From Steinernema hermaphroditum (taxonomy: Eukaryota; Nematoda; Chromadorea; Rhabditida; Steinernematidae), in assembly GCA_030435675.1 (NCBI GenBank), contig CM059625.1, forward strand, positions 14,322,001 to 14,386,000: DNA of 64,000 bases, given 5' to 3'. Below, piece by piece: positions 13,201 to 25,279 of this stretch; position 1 is the stretch's first letter; every line of letters starts with the position of its first letter. A program made the position numbers and the translations under genes. Below the pieces are notes generated by a model, which did not search any database, was not told where the DNA came from, and was given only the letters and a program-made list of their open reading frames with translations.

Positions 13201-16200
13201 TCACAAACCTCACAGCAGACACCTGCGCGTGTATTGTGCGAACGAATGAATCGAATGAGGGTGGCAAACAAATGAGCATACCCTGAGAAACAAGCTTGAC
13301 AATTAGAGCATCTTCCCTCGGCTTAATTACCGTAATCAATGCCCTCAATCTCTGACACACCCAACAACAGCAGGCGCGAGGCAAAACGCAGCGAGTCATT
13401 TGTATAATAGATATAGAGGCAAGACGCGTTATAGACAACGTTTTCTCCGCAACGGAGGATCGGGATGACAAGCTCACGGCCACAGATCACGCGAGTGTGG
13501 GGAGACAGAATTTTGGAAAATTTGATTAATACGGACGACTTTCCGAAATTAATATGTTCTTAGACGGGGTGAATGAAAAGGCAGGACCTCACGCAATTTC
13601 GCCTTATTGAATTGCGGCACATTTCATATTGAATTAGCTGTTTTAAGGCTAATCAGTGCTATAGCAGCGCTTTACTTCGAAGGCTTTTCTGAATCCCCCT
13701 TGCCCCAGGTGTCAGAAAAAGGCCAAATGCAAAATACATTTCATGGGATACAAATTAGGAAGGTACACATTTGATGGACAGAGCTTGCTGCGTTACTATA
13801 AACTCGTCAGAATCGACAACTGTAGTCAAAAGGGAACCCACTGCTCTGGTCAGAACATAAAAGATAGCAAAGGCGGAACGGATGGAGGTCTCCGATACAG
13901 AGCAAAACTTTAAACGAAGACAATTAAAGGGCTGGAACTGAAAAACACCTGTCTCTATTTGTGTAGCTGTTTTATGTTAATCCTCATTTTAGACTCCTCA
14001 AGTGCGACCACCGTTGATGAATGCCGTTCCTCAGCCTCCTCAACAACACATCACATCCCCTCATAGCAGTAAGTTTCCAATGACAAACAACAAATTTCTT
14101 CCGCAGAACCAGCAGCAGCAAGGAGTGAGAGAGAAAAAGAAAACACCGCGAAACGTTTTTCTGAATCACAGCCTAACGCCCTTTATCATCCGACCACGCC
14201 GCAATCGTTCGCTTTCGCGCGCTCGCGCGCAACAATATGTTGCGTTGGTGCGCCGTCAAGTGAAAGTATAGTATTATAAAAGAGACGAAAACTGGGTGCC
14301 AAGAGTGCTAAGAAATGAGTTCGCCATTAAGGCGACTTCGTTTTCATTCTGGCGCGCGTAAGCAAGCAGCACAGACATAGAGACTCGTCGTCGTTCTGAG
14401 CATATGAATGCGCGAGCTTTTCAGTTTGTAGCCAAACGACCTACCTTGTGTTGCGTGTCCGGAGTTCACGTGCTCCCGGCCTTCCCGTTGAGGTAACGCT
14501 ACCGCCGCCGCCACTCCTTGAGTGAGGCGCGTCGTTCCTCCGACTTCGTGATTATAACACTTTTCAAAAGGGTATCTCCCTCCATGCGCCTAAGCAGGAT
14601 AGGAAGGCGGCGCATCCGCTCCACTCTGTTCAACCGTCTCCCTATCCTCTTTACTAGAATGAGGCGTGTAATTAGCCAAACCACTTTCCGTTAGCGTTTG
14701 CGCGAATATCTTTTGTTACGCTTACCTGCGCCATCGCCTCCGATAAGACTCGTTCCGATGCACTCACTTAGCGGACGATCTCGGCGTCGCCGCTACTTGA
14801 TCAAGCGCGACATCGCAATTAGACGAACCTGGTAAGAGCCGTTTGGTCACTTGGGAATGTCGCCGCTCAACCGCGACTGGCGGAACAACTGAGCGCGAAA
14901 GGCGCATCAAAATGTTTTGCCTATGATATTAGAGGGGAAGGAGGAACGCAAATTCTCTCTCCCCGTGGTGATGTTGCACTGAGTGTCCCCTGCTGTCAGT
15001 AAAACGGTCGTTATTGAGGGTGGCTTTTCCTCTCCGCGCGCCGTTCTGACACTGTCGGGGCCTGATCGGTCATCGGGCCGAACCTCGCCCTTAGAGGAGC
15101 ATCACATACATTGTCGTCATTATTTCTAGCTGCGGCTGCTGCTGCGGGAGGGCCGACGACGATAAAGGAAGGGATGATGATTCTGTGGTCACGTTGCCCT
15201 TTTCCCGAGACGCGCACTTGGTGCTTTGTCACGCCATGCTTCACGACTGTCGCCTCGATCTTTAGCCTATACCATTTTACGTACTCATTTTGACCGAGCG
15301 TTTTATCCGTGCTGTTTCCGTCGTTGGCTGCCTCGTCTGTGTCCCTTAAACCCCGCAATGGAGTCGAACGTTCTCACACCCTCAACGGAAACAGCGTCGT
15401 AACTTTCATATTTTAATGTCTGGCGGCGTGCGCAAGAGCTTCGATGCTATGGCGCCAGGAGCGGGAGCTGAAAGCGAGGAGAGAACAACGGTCAAAATGA
15501 CGACGATGACAACAACACGAATTAACTCTTTGCCCGGATGCATATTTTGTCGTTTGATGAAGTCCTCCGGAGAGCGAGCGCGTGCTCACAATTATGCACT
15601 CGCGGTGATGTCGTGGAAGTGGTGCTGGCGGTGGCAAAAGCTAACAGCGCGAAGCGAGGTCTAAATAAGGGGGAAGCGGCTTTGAAATCCTTCCGCCCAA
15701 GTAGAGCAAAGAAAGGGGAGGACGTGGTGTTGCTCTCTGAGGGTGGTGCCTGGAGGAGACGAAAATGCGATTGCCGCTATCGAGGTGAGGTGCGCTGCCA
15801 GCGACTCGCTGAGGGCATAAAGGGTTCGACTGATATAGGGCAAGTGCATCATCCATCTGCTGCTCATTTTGCCTCTGCATGCTTTATTACGCGCCTTCTA
15901 CAGCACCACTATCTTCGGCACCACACACACGGGTGCCGGCCCTTTGCTCGAAATGGCTACGATTTGTCTTTTTCTTTTCAATTTCGTTGTCTCATCGTCA
16001 TAGACGTCGCCAACGTTATTCGTTCGTTGTTCTGTGCGTTCACGCTTCTTCTCCTTCGGCGCCTTCTTCCGCCGCCGCCGTCGTCGCTGCTTTATTCCGG
16101 CGGCGTCAATCTCTCCCGTTTAGCATCGCGCGAGCGATATCACTGCATAACATCCGTTCATCGCCTCTTTTTTGTCTCTTGACCGATTGCGCTCATCTGT

Positions 16201-19200
16201 TTGCGCCGCGATGTCGTCTGCAGCGGTGGCGGAAAACACTTGCATCTGTGCGTGTGAGGGCATTGCTGTTGGCGACGAGGGTTGCGCCTTCAATCCTCGC
16301 AGCCACGGACATACCGGCGACAATCAGCCAGTGCAGCTTACCACCCTCAGCAATTGCGAACTTTCGCGATGTCCGAACGGTTCTTCTTTCGGGCTGCGTT
16401 CGCTTTCCTCTTTGCTCCGCCATTTCTCCAAGCCGTTTTTCAATGAATTGTTTAGATGTGGTGGAGATGCAGGGAGATTGGTTGGTTCTCACTCTCTTTC
16501 CGTTTTACGTCTTTTCGCTTGCTTTTCGGGTGCTTTCCCTTTGCTTCCGTTTCACGGTGTGCGCGGACCCTTATTGCATCAGGAGAGCAGCAAGCAAAGC
16601 AGCTGAGATAGAGAGCGATAGTGGTGGATAACCTTTTCGAACGTCACTTGTCATCTTTCGCACAATTTTGCGCGCGAGCGCGCAGTGGTTCTACCACCGA
16701 TGCTCCTGGTGTCGTTGAGTGGCTGGCCGGTTCACTAGATCGTCTCCGTCGTCTATCCGATGGCGATCGCGCGCCGAGGTTTTGAAGGAAAAGGAGGGAC
16801 GAAGGCGGTGAAGGGGGAGGAGGTATATGCGGAGAGGAAACGACAGAAGAGGAGCGCCAGCTGTGTGGAATAAGGGCTCAAAGACGGAAGGAAGGAAGGA
16901 AAGAGGGAGGCGATCGGCCCAACTTTGTTCTCGCGCACTCTTTTCTATTTAACCTCATAACAGGCGCGCGCCGACGTATTCTCTCATAAAACTCAAAGGA
17001 ATCGAATAATGAGTGTCCGAAATCAGCGGTGTTTCCTCCGAAGGCATGTGCTATGGGTGGCATTACGGAGAGCCGTCGCTCCTCTCGCACACGCGCACAA
17101 TTAGAGACCATTCGCTCTTTCTCATTGGTAATTATTAAACGCCACCTTTTCCCTCCTTCTCTCCCCAGCCTCGTGATGCCGCTCCTCCTAAGATCGCGCA
17201 TTCCGATTTCAACGCTGAGCAGCACTCATAAACAGTGGGAAAGAACTTCGTCGTTGCGCTCCTCATGTTCCCGTGTTTTCGTTGGATACGGTGGCATTTG
17301 CGAGTAGTTACTATGGCGGCAGTTGCCCATATCGCGGCTTATCTCCGCTTCTTCCACTCCTGCGCTTCTTCTCGTCGCGCTGCCGTCGTGTGGTTTTAGC
17401 GTAATTGGTACTATTGTTTTTGCGCCGCCGATTTCTCGCGCGTTTGATTAATTTGACACAATCCCATGAACTCATTTCAGGCAGCATTTTGTTGTGCTGC
17501 ATGTGATTTTCGAGTGCCCGTGTCGCTCCTCTCTTGCCATGGGTGAAGATCCGATCGGTATCGCGTCCGACGGCCACCTCGTCGGCTTCGCTTCCGTTAC
17601 CGTAGCTCAGAAGCCGCGCGTTTCCGAGCTCCACGATGACAAGGAGAACTTCAAAAAGGTGCTAAAGGAGGTGGCACCTGCTGCCGAGCCTCCCACTCAA
17701 CAGGCGCAGGTGGTCGAGAAGGAGTGCAACTCTGTGGAGACTGCAGACTCGGAATCTGCCTTCGACCCAGACGATTTCGAAGAAGCGCTGGAGAGTGTAG
17801 AAATAGACGAAGCCGCGACGGAGTTTGAGCATGAGAGCTACGATTTTATTAATGAGAACGTAAAGTCGCAGTCCTCTCATTCGAATTGCGCGGTTCCTCA
17901 GCTCTCAGAGGAAAATAGCGGCACGCGCCCGGCAAAAAACGATGACGCGACCATTGCCGAGATGGACGTCGACCCTGTTGATAGTACGAACGACGAAGTG
18001 ACCTCAAGTGGTCAGCCTCCTGCTAGCCAGTCGTCCGAGCCTAATGCGAAACTTGAGAGCTCAGCGAACGATAACGCTCAAACCGTTCCGGCACCCTTAG
18101 AGATACATCTTAAGCGAAGTGTTTCTCCGGATCCGGAGCCGATAGATTTATCTGTCAAGAAGCGGAAGTCGGAAGCCAGTGACGAGAGTGATGAGGAGGC
18201 TTCGACCAATGGTGACTCGGAAGCCGCATCCTCGCCAGACGGCGAAGACGCTTCGTCGCCATCTTTGTCAGCAATCAAACGTAAGCGTACTAGCGGGCGT
18301 CGCAAAGATTGATGTCATGCCTTCTTACGCGTGCTGCGTGTGGTTTTTGTGCTCGCGGCTGCGCTCGTTGCTGATTGGTATTCCATGTTTGACCGCCGCC
18401 CGTTGCTGGACGGTTGGTGCGCGACGAAACGTAGTGTGTTATTCGGTGCACAAACATGACAGCACCTCACAGTGCCGCCGTCCTCAGCCACGGCGGCGCC
18501 ATTGCGCCCGGCTGGTCGGTAAAGTGCTTTCTTTCACAATTCGGTCGATTCATGGCGCCGCACCAACACCTCATTAGCATAGCAACGGGGGAAAAACGCA
18601 CAGCGCAATATTAATAACATTCAAAAAAAGTCGTAAAAGTGCGGTAACGCTAAAAGGACAACGTTTAGTGTACCCGTCTGGCTCGGTAACACCGTCTCAA
18701 GCACCTCCATTCACAGTACGCTTTGGACCACCAGTTCAGGGTGTTTCACCGCAGTATCCAAATGCGTCCGATCTGCGATCTCCTGGTCTCATGTCGCCGA
18801 CTCAGGCGCTTCGACCTCAGTGCCTTCCCGGAGGTAATACACCATCAACAAAGGACCATTGATCGACAAATTTGAATTTAGAACCTCTAGTGCCGAACAT
18901 CATGAGAGTGGCAACTCAAGGAAGTCACTTCTTTGGGCATGACCTTCAGCATTTCAGCAGTGAGTTTCTTCTGTGTAATTAACGGTTCTAATTGGAGTAC
19001 ACCGCCGAGGGACAGTGGTGGAGTCTTTCATCAGATAAGAGCAGGGTTTTAGGGGAACTAAGCCTCTTAAGGTCTCTATTAGTAGAGCAAAAAATGCGTG
19101 AATTAGAGAAGAATCGGAAGCCTATTTTCCACATCATGAAAAGCTACAAAAAAACCAGACGAGCAGATGGAAGTGATTTGCTACACATACACCAGCAGGT

Positions 19201-21507
19201 GTTTTTGCACACCCATGTGACGTTCATAGTTCATAAGGTTCCACGCAAAGTATTGTGTGCTTAATACTGGGCAGAAATTAAGTCATTAAATAATTCTGTA
19301 TTTAATGTTGTTAGTTATGTATTATTTTGAAGAATCCTTAAAGCACAGTACGACATTGAAATGTCTAATGTTCGTTTTGGCGCCAAAAGCATTTTTGGGG
19401 AAGTTAATCAATTGGCTGTACATATCTCAGTTACAAATTGACCACCCTCCTCCCGTTTGTGCTCCTTAAACATGGCATGTTCAGTGCCGCTAGACATGTG
19501 CCTCATGGGATGTAACTTCTTCCTGGTGGAGAACGAGCGCAGTCTGAACGACAAACACGATCTGGCAAATCTGTCGGCCGTCATCAAGTACCACGGAGGA
19601 GATCTCAAATGGGGCAACCAGGGATACAGCGAACGGACAACTCATGTACTGTGCGAGTCCTATCAACATCCGTTTGTGAGAAACGTAAGTTGTGTGTTCT
19701 GTTACTGTAGGGAAATGGTTGCGTTTTTAAGGAAAACTGTCGAAAGCGTTGCGTAACGTTGCAATGGTTGAATGAGGTGCTGATGAGGAAACGGATGGAG
19801 GCGCCGTGGAAATACTGTCATTTGCCGAGCTTCTGGAACGATGTAAAACGTCCACCAAGTGGGACGGGCAAGGCAATTGCTGTTTGTGGATGGACCGATA
19901 TCGAACTGATCAACGTGAAGATGATGATTTCAGCTATAGGGGCGAGGTTCACTCCTCACCTCTCTTGCGAAAACGACTACATCATTGCTCGATGGTATGA
20001 AATTGTACCGTATCTTCATTGATCCATCTTTTCTTCTAGTGAATCGGAAAAGGTGGAGAAAGCGCGCGACTGGGGTGTAAAAGTGCTCAACTACCGGTGG
20101 CTGCTTGACGCGTATACGGGAATTTGTAACGGGTACCCGGATCCTGAGAATCCACATTATGGTCTTGGAACAAGTGAGCCGTGTCCAGAGGTGTCCACCA
20201 CTCCTTATGTTATGGAACGCCATAGCGATATTTATAACAAGCTTCTAGGTATGTTATTTAAAAATGTTGGCGAAAAAAGCGACTCTTTTAAAGCTAACAC
20301 ACATAGAAAGCATATGTGAATATATTATTGTTTCTGAATTACAGCTCCATGGAAAATCCCAATTCTTGTCAATCAGGAACTCTTCAACATTGGAATGGAA
20401 CTACGGAAAAGCATCGAGAACGACGAGAACATCTTTCCTTTCAAAAAAGTCAAGTAGGTCCTTCATCACGTTTTCTGGAGATTTAGTTTATTGTTCAGAA
20501 GTCTCAGTCCACCGCCTAGTGACGAACAAATCGCTCAAGCGCAAAAACTACTCAGAGATCTGGGTCAAACACTACCAAAGTGTGTGATCTACTTCAGTGG
20601 CATGTTGCCCGAGGACGAAAAGAATTTGGCTAAGGTATGATGATTTAGAAGAAGATATGAAAATTCTTGTCCTCAGAAAGCCGAATTTCTTGGTGCGGAA
20701 ATCACAATGGATGTCGAGAAGTGCACCCACTTCGTATGTGTGAGTCTCTTCCGGACAGTGGAACTGATGAAAGCTATTGCGCTGGGCAAAAACGTAGTTA
20801 GCCACAATTTCATCGTCTACGGCTACACTATTCTACACTTTCCTGGTACATTACACATTTGGTACCCATTATTTCACTACCGTCTTTAGATACCTACGAT
20901 CTCTACCTTCGCGATGATGAAAACGAGAAGAACTATGGCTACAACGTTAAGACCAGCGTGTTCCGCGCGCGGAGGGAACTCATCTTTGAGGACTGCATCT
21001 TTCACGTTATGCCCAGCGTCCATCCGTCACACAAGATTCTTTGTGAACTCATCAGGATAGCTGGAGGAATCGTCGAAGATGAGAGGCCTTCGCCACAGTA
21101 TCTTGCAGACTGCATCGAGGTATTGTATGAGCTTGCGTTCACTATGATATCATGGGATTGCAGTACGAGCGACCATACTTCGTCATCGGATGTGATGCCG
21201 ATCTTCATTTGTACCACTACCTGATGGACTGCAGATTCCGCAAGTCACTTCTTCAAAATCTTGATTTACTTATATGACTATTTCAGCGATCTACAACGAA
21301 GAGTTTGTGATGATAGCAATTCTGAGACAAGAGTTCGACACTTCCCCTAACTACCTGGTCAACAACAACGTAATTCCACCTGCAACCAGCACCCCTTCTA
21401 CACCGATTCAACCTCGTCTGCCTCCGGCAGTTATCATGAACGGCACCGCCACGCCGCTCCAGAACGTCCCGCAGCCGACGGCGCCACAGCGCGTCAAAGC
21501 CCAATGA
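7221..21507 (+). CDS. pis-1: PTIP/PAXIP1-like protein, glutamine-rich with four C-terminal BRCT domains, 18 exons, about 1,101 aa
   Basis: Exons: 7221-7376, 7421-7736, 8374-8505, 8553-8839, 9957-10044, 12731-13125, 13993-14068, 18669-18833, 18882-18959, 19485-19684, 19732-19994, 20040-20248, 20345-20453, 20499-20634, 20677-20845, 20890-21119, 21164-21239, 21287-21507. All phases match, total 3,306 nt. Residues 1 to about 565 are low-complexity Q/P/S/N-rich with poly-Q from CAA runs (about 12930-12980). Residues 565 to about 1050 carry four BRCT domains, with RCVTLQWLNEVL and KVLNYRWLLDAY as the conserved-Trp segments of the first two. DADLHLYHYL...IYNEEFV matches the end of the last PTIP BRCT residue for residue in spacing. 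A 50-aa Pro-rich tail follows. PTIP links the MLL/UTX H3K4-methyltransferase complex to chromatin and binds damage-phosphorylated proteins; the C. elegans homologue is PIS-1. Vertebrate PTIP also has two N-terminal BRCTs, not seen here. Exon 4 may start at 8550 (NAGNAG-type acceptor). The last intron is GC-AG. Confidence 0.9.
10045..12730 (+). other. Intron 5 of the PTIP-like gene (2.7 kb) with a GC-rich core
   Basis: The intron starts GTAAGG and ends TTTGCAG. Between about 10220 and 10970 the DNA is GC-rich and open on both strands (a 239-codon frame on +, shorter ones on -). Neither reading has family resemblance, and the composition is more like a promoter or CpG-rich segment. TATAAAT occurs near 10707. 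A complex hairpin lies at 11613-11687 (separate entry). Confidence 0.6.
11613..11687. repeat. Double inverted repeat / cruciform-forming sequence in a PTIP intron
   Basis: CTATCCTTACCAGT (11619-11632) is followed after 8 bases by its exact reverse complement ACTGGTAAGGATAG (11641-11654). The central 18-mer at 11628-11645 is reverse-complemented exactly at 11664-11681, and short CTTTTC/GAAAAG arms extend this second pairing. The sequence can therefore form two mutually exclusive perfect stems. Confidence 0.9.
14069..17480 (+). other. GC-rich first part of the largest PTIP intron
   Basis: The stretch from about 14200 to 17400 is markedly GC-rich, with many GCGCGC tracts, GGAAGGAAGGAAGG-type purine runs (about 16880) and long but mutually conflicting open frames on both strands (for example 15538-16182 and 15879-16631 on +). 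No frame shows a domain or spliceable exon chain. The position just before a separate acidic ORF with its own acceptor suggests an internal promoter region. That is inference. Confidence 0.45.
17475..17480 (+). promoter_or_regulatory. Acceptor (TTTCAG) upstream of the internal acidic ORF
   Basis: A consensus nematode acceptor ends at 17480, 58 bases before ATG 17539. It does not keep the frame open when joined to the previous PTIP exon (phase 1), because a stop follows. It therefore fits spliced-leader addition or a 5' UTR exon better than an internal PTIP junction. Confidence 0.5.
17539..18312 (+). CDS. Acidic nuclear-type protein with a CtBP-binding motif: nested gene or alternative first exon of the PTIP-like gene
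   Basis: An uninterrupted frame of 257 codons runs from ATG 17539 (preceded by an acceptor at 17480) to TGA at 18310-18312. The product is highly acidic (DPDDFEEALESVEIDE near residues 80-95) and ends in a basic cluster (IKRKRTSGRRKD). Residues 201-208 read PIDLSVKK, matching the PxDLS-(K/R) motif that recruits the corepressor CtBP. No folded domain is recognised. A good donor (AAAC|GTAAGC, exon end 18280) lies inside the last codons and leaves phase 1. That is the phase required by the PTIP exon starting at 18669, so a spliced product of acidic exon plus BRCT exons (about 865 aa) is possible. Against an unrelated gene: same strand, inside the PTIP intron, matching phase. Against obligatory PTIP coding: the preceding exon cannot be joined in frame. 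Confidence 0.72.
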   Translation: MGEDPIGIASDGHLVGFASVTVAQKPRVSELHDDKENFKKVLKEVAPAAEPPTQQAQVVEKECNSVETADSESAFDPDDFEEALESVEIDEAATEFEHESYDFINENVKSQSSHSNCAVPQLSEENSGTRPAKNDDATIAEMDVDPVDSTNDEVTSSGQPPASQSSEPNAKLESSANDNAQTVPAPLEIHLKRSVSPDPEPIDLSVKKRKSEASDESDEEASTNGDSEAASSPDGEDASSPSLSAIKRKRTSGRRKD

Positions 21508-24500
21508 TCTCTTGAGACGTATGTGTTCACAAACTGTTTGTACATAAGTATTTAATAACAGAATATAAACAAGTTCTACCACTGAGTGATTGACGGAGTG
21601 ATTCAAGCGGGAAATAAGGAAGTTCATCGTTAGCGAACAGCATATAACATGTTTTTGTTTTGTTCGAAAGATGAGAGTGCATACAGAGATGTAATCGTAA
21701 CGTGGCAGAAAGTGAAACCACAAAACTCAAGTCGATGCATAGAGCGTTTGTCATAAAAACACAAAAAATGTTTTCAGTAATCAGGCTTGATCGTGAGCTG
21801 AGAAGAAAAGCTCAGCGCTTAGGTTTGTGAACGAAATGAAATGTTCAGTCACGTTTGCATACCACCACTCAGTCCACCCAACAATCACCCAAAGACGAGC
21901 CAATATCTGTGTTCTAAGCGTATTAAACGGTGAGTGTGGCCCTAGAAAATCAATGTACAATATAGAGAACTTGTCATGGTTTGTTTTTGCTTTGCTCCGT
22001 GTTACGTGAGCTTCGCGCTTAAAAACTTGTTTCACAGACATGAGCCTGACAACGAGAAAACACCAATCAGCCACGGCAATGTATCACTGACAATAAAAAG
22101 GTCGTCAAAGTGGGCCGAAGCCAAAGAGCAAGAATTGCGCAGTGAATTGAGTAGAGTCAGCTTTGAAGTAGCGGCGACCATTCACGTGCTGAACGAAGTG
22201 GTGATTTTTATCCGCAAATGATGATTTAGAAAAAGGAAGCTTCGTCGGTTCCGCCAAGTGGAAAAAGGTAATTTTTGTCTGTATATGTCGTCCGATTTTT
22301 TGCCATACCGCTTGATAACAAGAATGTTCTTTCAGAATCGCAGGACCGTTTGCCCTTCAGTGCTCATGGGTGCTGTTCGTGCAAATCGTTTTTCTGACCA
22401 AAATGGCGGCAAAGATCACGCTGACTCACAAGTGACCCAGATGAACTTTGTGTTTCGAATTGAGTCAGATTGAGAACGGGTTCCAAACCCAATTAGATAC
22501 ATCAACTACAAAGCACATCACTTGTGTGTTCCAGAAAACGACCTCTCGCAACGATAGAAGAACACACTAAGGATAAATTGTCTCTCGGAGGTTATGCAGT
22601 TTTATAGATTCTAGTATGTGCTCGTAGAATAGTTACGAGAAAACCAGGAAAGCGTGATTTTCCAACAGCTTTTCCTCATCAATTCCACCGTATGAAGGCG
22701 AATCGGCTTTGTCCTCCTGTGAATCGAAGAACACCATATCTTGCGTCACAACAAGCGATTCTGGTGATCTCTGATGAACTGACGCCCGAGTATGGTCGAT
22801 CTATGCGGCGCTATATGTTCTCTGATCCAAAAAGCACGTCAAAAGAGACAATTAATAAAAAAAGTCGTGTTTGTAAACTATATATAGTGGCTTTAGAGAG
22901 AGAACAGGTTAAAATTTCGGTGCCTCGTCATTTCGAAAGTAGAGCTATGACTTGGAACACGTCGAGGATTCTAAGCTCTACTATGAAACTCAGCTGGCGG
23001 GCAGCAGCTCTTGTAATGCTTGAACATGATGCGATAACAACTTTCTCGATAGTTCCCAAAGACGTTTAGTGATTGCTACAGAACCCTAGAGACAATTGAC
23101 TTCTCATATACACTGTAGTGTAACCGCCGTTGCGGCACATCAGCCTCTTACGGTCACATAGTAATCAATCAGACAACTATTTGGTACTGATCTAGTTTCA
23201 ACAGCCACTTTTTTATGGTCGACCGCTCTGGTGCCTTACACGCTCTTTAGTTTGATCGGCTGACTCTGATAAGATATTTTTGAATTGAGCTCTTCGACAA
23301 GGGACTGTCTGTTATTAATAGGGACAGTACCTAGTTTACCCACTTTTGTGACGTACGACACATGAACTTTCGTACTGTCGGTTTTTCGATCCGTTCACTT
23401 TAGTACTGCGTGTTTTACTGTGAAATACATAATCGCGAAGACGTACAGTAGCTGATTGTGAGGACACAGTCACAATGGCTGTTCGGCGAAGAGGGAGCAT
23501 TGTTATTTTATAGAAACCATTTACAAATTGCACCTTTGAACCGTTTCACCATTAAACGAAGGTCACAGTGGTTGACGGGACTAATTGTTAAACGCTCACT
23601 TTTGAAGGCGAAAAACGGGTTTTACCATCATTGAGCATAGGGCGAGAGTGACGCATCGCCATGTGGGAGGAAAGGTTAATGGAATGATATGACTAATTTC
23701 ATAAAAAAAAGCAACGAATTGTTCCAATTACGGAAATGATATGTGGAATTCACTCACAAAGTCTTTCTAGGGAGATTTATGTTTCTACGGACATGACTAT
23801 TCAGTACTCTTAACTTAACGGTAGATATAAAACATGGACATGGATGAGTGGTATAAAGCATTGATGGACGGGAAAACATGGACACCGTAATCGGGACCAA
23901 TTTCACGGACAGCCTTCACTTTCATTTTTGAAAACTTTTTAGTTTTTTTTTATTTATGTACAGACATGAATGGCTATAGATAATCCATGGACAACTCATG
24001 ATCGGTCACAGATCGTTATCGATCGTTATGGACAGCCAAACAGATTCAAAGAAACATGAATATTTGAATAAAAGCCATCATTATCTGAACCTGGAGATGT
24101 CTCTCGTCTGCCTTTTCGAGCCTTCACACAATGTCCGGTTTACGTTGCACTTTTCATTCGATTGCCATTAAACATTGCACTGTATCATCTCTGACCGTCT
24201 AATTTTCAGGCAGTACAGTCTGAGCATTTGTGTATCAAGGACATTTTCATTTATCAAGAGGTGTGCTCGAAGAATACACTGTAACGATTTTTGAAAATAA
24301 CATAGTTACGGACATTCGTCATTGATGATCATAGTTATGCCCATAAAATATAGCGACACGCACTTTCAATCGGGTTCCGCTTAGTTTCATTTCAATCTAG
24401 GTTATACGAGGGGCTTCTGTGCGGTTCTTCTTCTGGTAGTCGTTAAGAGATGTACTTGACAGTCCACATTCCTAAAGGTTCTGTAAAGACTGTTACGTCA

Positions 24501-25264
24501 CGTGCACTAAGTAATTTCTGAAGTGATCGCCAATTTCTCCGTCTGTCGGACGTTTTCAAACGTTTTTCGCTTCAGCGCTTTATTAAAAACTCTAATTGTG
24601 CCATTCATGAAACAGTGAACAGTTAACATTCTCTTCGTTTATTGTATTCAAGTTTTACATTACACAATAAACTGGTTGATTGTTTTGAAAAACAGCGGCC
24701 AATAGTGCAGCTGATATATAAACTATTGTCCTTAGGTGACGACGAAAGGACACATATGGGGCTGTTATTAATGACTGTAACCTGAAAATCAATGAGTATC
24801 GAACATGTGAACTGTTAGACTCAAATCACATGTTAGGACTGATGAGTACACTGTATACTCTAAAGACAAGTCCGTTCTTTGAAAGATCAGTAAAAAGTGC
24901 CGACCCCGGTACATCCGATCAGTAGGTCCAGACGGTGACGTCGTGCCTTAACGTCCGCCCACTCTCTGATTTTGATGGGCGTCGTTCAAGTAGCGCCGTA
25001 CTTAAATGACGCTGATCGAACGAGCGAGAGACGCCGTTGACCCACGCCCAATCAGGTGGAAGTTGTTTTGGCTTTCACTAAGGGACGAGATAATTCCATG
25101 AGGCCTTTGCCCAGCTCTCTGAAGAGTGCCAACTCTCGCTTTTTATACCCAGAAGAGCCTGTCGAATTCCAGTTTGTCTTCGGAATCGGATAATCCCGTG
25201 AAATTGTCGTGTTTTTTTCTTCCCTCCGGCACTACAGAACGCATTCGTAATTTTTACGTTTCAG
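21508..25264. other. Long intergenic region
   Basis: No gene is supported. One 125-codon frame (22692-23069) has no recognisable features and no good flanking splice sites. The region is AT-rich to about 24.9 kb, then GC rises just before the secreted LC8-like gene (24900-25080), which probably marks that gene's promoter. No canonical AATAAA was found soon after the PTIP stop; AATATAAA-like sequence occurs near 21561. Confidence 0.5.
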
Positions 25265-25279
25265 AAGTACAGACTCACT

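Noticed and set aside
15538..16631. Two overlapping long frames (214 and 250 codons) in the large PTIP intron
   Set aside because: They overlap each other in different frames, are rich in Ser/Arg/Leu as expected of random GC-rich DNA, and have no family match.
19685..19710. 26-bp intron in the PTIP gene ending at TGTAG
   Set aside because: Too short; the 47-bp intron ending TTTTTAAG (19731) is also in phase.
22692..23069. 125-codon open frame in the 21.5-25.3 kb gap
   Set aside because: No domain, signal peptide, splice context or poly(A) signal; not distinguishable from chance.
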